Shown in pieces: positions 58,741-64,000 of a DNA stretch of 64,000 bases. Both the position numbers and the translations under genes were made by a program. This DNA comes from Cycas panzhihuaensis. Lineage: Eukaryota > Cycadophyta. Position 1 is the first letter of the stretch; the number at the start of each line of letters is the position of its first letter. The notes under the pieces were generated by a model. That model saw only the letters and a list, made by a program, of their open reading frames with translations, did not search any database and was not told where the DNA came from. Where the stretch lies: NCBI GenBank assembly GCA_023213395.1, contig CM041465.1:103361741-103425740 (forward strand). The letters run 5' to 3'.

Positions 58741-61359
58741 AGCATGTGAAACGCTTGTCGCAGGGTGGTATCCCTATGTTTAGCAAGAGGACTAGTTATG
58801 CAAGATTAGGTTGGGCCAAACAGCAAGGACTCACCTCGCAGGGTGTCAGTGTGCCAGAGCGTAGATTTGGGACTTGCAGAGGTGCCTGGTTGCTTCTAGG
58901 TAGCTACACAAGGCGAGGCCTTCCTACCCCTCGGATGGCTGGGAAGAGGAGGAGAGAACCTGGCACGTTGCGTCTTCTCAAGGAAGTGAGAAGGCAATAT
59001 GAGAACAAGAATGTATGTAAAATGTGGTGTCTAGGTGTAGGCTGGCCAAAGGGGCAAGGTTTGGGTAGTTCTAGTACGAAATGAACTATCTAAATGTAAC
59101 AGATTGACCGCTAAATAAAAGATACGTAAAGAAGCAAATGTATGTTCCTTTCCTCTTCTAGTTTCCTATGTGTTCCTTATTATGCAAGCACGTGCACAAA
59201 AAATAATGCTATAAAGAAAATATGCAAGGATGAGGAAAATACCTGGACCGGCAACTGAATGGAGTGCTACGCGTCTCCTCATTTCTCGCTCCACTCATTG
59301 CATGTGCAAAACTGCTCGGTGATGGTTACCATGAATAACTAAAGAGGGTCTAGCTTACCTCCCTTTATGCATGCAAAAGTAAAGCAGAATAGCAAATAAT
59401 AGAAAATAATGGAAAGAAATAAATATAGAACTAACCTGCAATGGGTTTGTTTCATACGTGACTCTACGAATGCGAGATCCTATCCAGCAAACAAGCAGGT
59501 TTCTCCCTCTCGGAAGAGGGGCTACGAAACAGATCTAATACGTATATCAAACTAAGCTAAGCATATGTATTATTATTTAATGAAGTGACATTCAACAAAG
59601 TTTCCACAAACAATTACCGCAAATGACACCCAAACAAGAGTATAGCCTCGAAATGGCTAACTCACCTATAAGAAGTCTCCACTTAGCCTCAGGAAAGGAA
59701 AATAAACTCGCAGTAAGAACATGGGACAGAGAATAACGAGAAGGAAAAAGGTAACTAAAAGGTATGCAGGCACCCAAAGAACGAGATGCTACAGATAGCA
59801 AATCATCTAACTAGGTGGGTTGTAAACTGTTAACTGGCAAGAAACAGTTTCGGGGCTTATGCGATGCCCAAAACCAACAGACAAAAATCTAAAACTAGCA
59901 TGGCAATGGGTTGCCAACGCTGATTTAGATCCAAAAATGAGCTTCCAAATTCCCTAACCTGACTTCTAGAAAGGTGCAAAGGGAGAGAAAGTAAGGGACA
60001 TAACCCTTGGGGAGAAGGGCAGCAAGGGGGATTGGCCCCGCCTTCTTCCCTCTAACTTTCTCTATGTTATCCCCTTACAATAGCCACCTAAAAGTAAACT
60101 AGCAGGAATGATGGGGGAGCTCTATGGTGCAATAGGCAAGAGAACTAGTGCTAAACAGGCATAGCAACCAAAAAATTATATAAACTAGGGATTTACTTAC
60201 AAAACATGGAAAGAAATGGCATGCATTTCAAAGTAAATATGAAGGTACCTTGTTGTGAAGAGAAGAAGCATGAACTTGCTAGAAAATAATAAGAGAAAAC
60301 TAGCATTCAGTAAGGTATGATAGCAGGTTTGAAAGAGGAGACAAATATGAGAGTGATCCTGTGAGTTGAGAGCCCTTGAAGCTTGTTCTTTTAGGAGACT
60401 TTGAAGTATATCCCCCTTGTAGCTTTGAAGACCTGCAAACAGATGTTGAGCTTGTTGTTCGTGAGCAATAGGGACAGTAATAGTCCCTGGTAAAGAGCAG
60501 CAGTTGTGTGTCTTATTTTGCAGTAGTGTTCTGTAGAGAATTTTTGTAGAGTTCTCTGTAAAAATAAGCTAAGAATCCTTGAAAATGAAGTAGACTTTTT
60601 ATTTTATCCCCTGCTCACTACAGGTGAACATTGGGGATCTCAAGGCACTTCAAATGCATGGGTGCCATGTAGTAGTTCCGCGAAAAAAGTGGAAACTGTC
60701 ACGTGATTTTTTTTAAAAATTTTAAACAGTTGTCCCGCAGTAAACTTCACGATATCGCAAAGAAAGATCACTAGCTAAGTTTACAAAGAAGACAAGACTG
60801 GAAATAAAAAATAAGCAAAAATAAGGGTTTAGAGCTAAATTAAGAGTAAATCAAGGCTAGAACAGCTGGGGGGAATACCCAGGTGATGGGCAAGTGGCCA
60901 AGAAAGTGAACTGGGTCTCAACCAAGGATTTAATCAGACCTGGAAGAGACTGCAACATGAACAAGTTGTCATAAAAAAGGTGAACATGACTGGCTGAGGC
61001 ATCCCGAGGGGTCGTGGAGATGAAGTGGGTGGATGTGCGCAATATGGAGTGTAACATTCACTGAGGAATGCCCCCATTGTAAGTCGTCATAGGCTGAAAG
61101 CATGCGGTAAGCACATGCAATATGATCAAGCAAAGAGGTAATGCAGGTAGGCAAGCATACGTCAGGCAATCTATACTAAATGACCTCAGTCAAGTAAGAG
61201 CAGAGAGAAGTGAGAACCTATACCTGAGCTTACCTGAGTCAATGAGTCTTGAGTCCATTCCCAGTAGCCGGGAAACACTGGCCCCTTCGCAGCAAAGCCT
61301 CACCGCTCAGAAGCGTGACGTGATGGTGAATACTAACAACCAAAAATATTAGTAGTACA

Positions 61360-61362
<3 letters not shown>
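58741..61362. other. GC-richer, CpG-containing segment, no gene recognised
   Basis: Composition changes at about 58741 from AT-rich copia-6 to DNA with intact CpG sites such as ACGCGT near 59268. An open frame at 58746-59084 (112 codons) has no domain I know, and Arg/Gly-rich translation is common in GC-richer non-coding DNA. The rest looks like LTR or untranslated sequence of the element that carries the RNase H at 61640-62076, but I found no primer site or LTR edge. Confidence 0.4.

Positions 61363-61393
<31 letters not shown>
61363..61393 (+). repeat. (AT)n microsatellite
   Basis: An uninterrupted AT dinucleotide run of about 31 bp. Confidence 0.97.
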
Positions 61394-61396
<3 letters not shown>

Positions 61397-61639
61397 ATGA
61401 ATAGCATATGGACTAAGGGTATTAGCAAGTGTCGTGGCAGAACACGTGGACAAGGGAGATGAAGACGAGGATAACATAGGGGCTTCCTACGCGTCATCTA
61501 AACATCGACCTACAGGTGAAGGAAGCTAATGAAGGGGATGCCCCCGTTACCGAAGTGTAACGAGTGGTAGGAGGAACCCAACAAACTAAACAAGCACATC
61601 AGACTAAAGGTGACCAAAGACTCAGGCATGGGCTGCCCA

Positions 61640-62076
61640 GGCAAGCCTCAAAGGCGGTCGTCAAGAAGAGGGAGGTGACGCTCAAGGATGAGGTGGCTGA
61701 GGTTGTCTACCTCAGCATTAAGGTCCCGAGGGATGTGCTGAATATCCACTGATGAAAAGCGGGCCAAGAGAGATTTAGTATCTGAAGTGAGGGTTCTCAA
61801 GCGAGGGTATCGCACCTGGTAAACCTAGGTGAGCTGAGACATAATAATCTGAGAATCACAAAGCAACATGATGGATCCGTGATGGAAACAGAGAGCATCA
61901 GTAAGGGCTTCAATAACGGCCATGTACTCGGCTTCGTTATTGGTTGCCTCAGGAAGGAAGATCCCAAAATATAGGAAATCATGTTTGGAGGGGCTGCAAA
62001 GGATCCAAGCAGCGGCAGAAGGTCCAGGGTTACTGCGGCTTCCACCGTCGGTAAATATGTAGAGGGATATGAGCAA
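61640..62076 (-). pseudogene. RNase H domain (RVT_3 / plant RNase HI type)
   Basis: Would cleave RNA in RNA-DNA hybrids. On the minus strand it reads YIFTDGGSRSNPGPSAAAW, then NNEAEYMAVIEAL, LLCDSQIIMSQL, a single TAG, VYQVRYPRL and HIPRDLNAEVDNLSHL. All four catalytic positions (Asp of TDGG, Glu of EAEY, Asp of CDSQ, Asp of EVDN) are present, and the stop fits a Gln codon in TQVYQV. The GNPGP-type start and HIPR.xN.EADxL end match the RNase H found as an extra domain in some plant gypsy (Tat-like) elements, LINEs and stand-alone genes. No RT lies next to it, so its parent is unclear. Confidence 0.85.
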
Positions 62077-62079
62077 ATA

Positions 62080-63285
62080 CTAAATTTTGGCAGTAAAGAA
62101 ACAATGATGAAATAAAAGAAAAACTTGAAAGGCAAGCAAAAAAGTGGCCGTGAAAGGTAGGAGGGCCTAGCAATGAGGCTACCCAAGGATGGAAGCAAGC
62201 AGTCCGACCACCATCTGAGAGCGGGCAGAGAAAAGATGCCCTAGAGCACCAAAGGTTACTTTGGGAAACAAAACATGCCCCCAAACAAGGGAGCATTCCC
62301 TTTGGGGATCCCAGGAGCAGAAAAGGGCTGCAGAAATGAGTCCAGGATAGCGAAATAAGCCAAATGAGTATAAACTTAGGCATACACGGGAGCGGCGCAC
62401 AAAACGAGACAGAAGGGCCCTAGGAAAAAGTGCAGTAATGGGGTGCCATAAATGCCCTTGCAAGAGAGGGCAAAAAGGGCATCAAAAGAGCACAAAAGGC
62501 AATAGGGCCAGAAGGCAAAGGTGATCGAGGAAACAGGATGGTCCTGATGGCTGTCACGAGGTCAAAAATAGAAGAAGTGTCTATCGAGGCCCCCGCCTAT
62601 ATAAGGAAATCGAATAGAAAATGGATTCATTTTCACCAGCTCTCATGAGAAACCAGAGCCATCTCCTTACGCAGTGGAGCACCAACCAACTTTAGAGTCA
62701 CGCAGGGGACGATCTGACCATTGGATCGGAGCACAGCGAGAGCCAGCAGGATTGTCGAGATGAGATGGCGACGCCTAGACCAGATCTAGTGAGTGGATCT
62801 CACAAAACCCTTCCCATTTCAAAGTTTTTATTTTATTGCTTTTTGTAGATTTTTATATAATTTTTGTGCCCCTTATGGGTAATTGAAAGCCTTTTGGAGT
62901 CTGAATTGGACCCATAAAGAGGCGAGACCTGGGCATTAATGAGCCCTGGTCCTGGTGGACCCCACGGGGTCCACCACAAGGAATTTTTTTTTATTTTCAG
63001 GGCAAGAACCAACCCTTTTAGGGGGGTTGCCATTTGTACCGTGGCGAAGATCATGGTGTCGCGATCATTGCCACAGGGCCCCCCGATCGTCGCGGGACTT
63101 GTGCTAAACTTAGCGGTACCATTAAGTTTAGAATGGTACGAAGGTAGAATATTAGAAAAAAGAAGATGAGGGGCCATAAGGCCCCAAATCTCAAGCAGAG
63201 AGAGTTGAGAGATAGCCAGGAGTAGAGATGACTGGTATGAGACTGACTTTGACTAGTTTTTTTATGTTGACAAGTAGTTATTGCG
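62080..63285. other. GC-richer region between RNase H and plant mobile domain
   Basis: Several open frames overlap here, but none shows a known motif, and they read through one another on both strands. An inverted repeat TAAACTTA / TAAGTTTA lies at 63105-63130. The divergent arrangement of the flanking frames makes this a possible shared promoter region, which is inference only. Confidence 0.4.
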
Positions 63286-63948
63286 GTGGATAACTGCGAG
63301 AACGTCGGCATGGTGATGTTGAATTACATCGAGATGATGTCTCAGGGGGACAAGGAGATCCTGCGGAGGTGTGGCCTATACAAGGCCTTAAAGACACCTC
63401 AGTTTGCATCTGATCAGAGACTTTTAGTTGACATAGTATCACATTGGGATAGGAGGAGGCACGTGTTCCACTTGCCGCAGGTAGGCGATGTGACAGTTAC
63501 GCCAAGGGACATCCGGCATATTCTGGGGGTACTGGTGAGTGGGAGGCCAGTGACATTAGGAGTGTTACCTAGCACTGAGGTAGCACACAAAGAGGCAGCC
63601 ACGTTCTTTATAGGGGCTGACAGGTGGGAGCGGAGAGGAGTTCCCCTCTAGACGATGCTGATGTCGAGGATTCCTTGGGTGAGAAAACTGATTACACTGT
63701 GTATTCTATTCTGGATTTCCCAAAAACAGAATTACAGAGAGATACCTGGAGGATGGATAGATGCAGTGCACTACTGCGAAGCCAGCGAGAGGATGGATTG
63801 GGCGACTATGATAACGACGAACCTCGTCGCACAGCTTGATGCCATCAGAGTGGCAGGAAGGCAGGACTCTCTTACAGCACGCTGTTGTAGTGCTAGTTCT
63901 TTGATCACTTTGTGGCAGTGGCACCAGTGGGGGGACCACACCCCATAG
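63286..63948 (+). pseudogene. plant mobile domain (PMD) frame, one internal stop
   Basis: The plant mobile domain (PF10536, MAIN-like) occurs in plant silencing proteins and in gypsy and Mutator-like transposons. The N-terminal half reads LRRCGLYKALKTPQFASDQRL, LLVDIVSHWDRRRHVFHLPQ and VTVTPRDIRHILGVLVSG, which fits the family (...W....TFHLP.GE.T.TL.DV..L.GL...G.P). A TAG at 63649-63651 interrupts the frame, which then continues in phase with CILFWIS, ERMDWATMITTNLVAQLDAI and SSLITLWQWHQW, matching the second half. Another break comes at 63946. The C-terminus lies beyond the window. Start codon uncertain (63286 or 63313). Confidence 0.75.
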
Positions 63949-64000
63949 CAGAGTGGGCTCCGATGGTCCATAGATGGCAGACTCGACTGAGGGGGACAGA

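Noticed and set aside
58746-59084. 112-codon open frame as a possible novel gene
   Set aside because: No recognisable motif, Arg/Gly-rich translation typical of GC-richer non-coding DNA, and it starts right at a compositional boundary.
61797-62463. Overlapping long minus-strand open frames (up to 133 codons) around the RNase H
   Set aside because: They overlap the RNase H frame or one another in other phases and show no domain; only the 61825-62076 frame carries catalytic motifs.

Overview
This window looks like nuclear, intergenic DNA of a land plant, most likely a seed plant with a large, repeat-rich genome. It is almost entirely retrotransposon sequence. Ty1/copia, Ty3/gypsy and L1-like elements use initiator-Met-tRNA-type primer sites (variants of TGGTATCAGAGCC), a LINE carries plant-type RNase H and DUF4283-like domains, and a plant mobile domain lies at the right end. 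I see no intact host gene, rRNA, tRNA or CRISPR. Most elements are AT-rich and riddled with stops, mostly where a Gln (CAA/CAG) or Trp (TGG) codon is expected.

Layout. 246-1740: 5'-truncated copia (copia-1). 2075-38260: one very large gypsy insertion (Gypsy-A, + strand, LTR about 2.4 kb, chromodomain-like C-terminus) opened three times. Copia-2 (3225-7268) lies in its 5' LTR, copia-3 (11788-18638) between RNase H and integrase, and copia-4 (19270-34960, target duplication AAATT) inside the integrase core. Copia-4 is itself filled by an inverted, tandemly duplicated gag fragment (19692-20303), a piece of another LTR element (G3), a minus-strand gypsy (Gypsy-B, 20986-27532, target duplication TTCAA) and a minus-strand copia (copia-5, 27752-31141). 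Both sides of each break can be matched, so insertion order can be read directly.

39542-45785: an L1-type LINE with ORF1, endonuclease, reverse transcriptase and RNase H, far less decayed than its surroundings, with a poly(A) tail. 45790-55759: a patchwork of gag relics, isolated LTR and primer-site fragments and three sets of short tandem repeats. 55760-58740: minus-strand copia-6, cut inside integrase. At about 58740 composition changes abruptly to a CpG-containing, more GC-rich segment that runs to the end. It carries an RNase H domain on the minus strand and, head to head with it, a plant mobile domain reading frame on the plus strand.

No genes here work together as a host pathway. The shared logic is gag, protease, integrase, RT and RNase H from successive transposon generations, nearly all inactivated. 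Boundaries were read by eye from LTR pairs, primer sites, polypurine tracts and target duplications; pseudogene edges are approximate.
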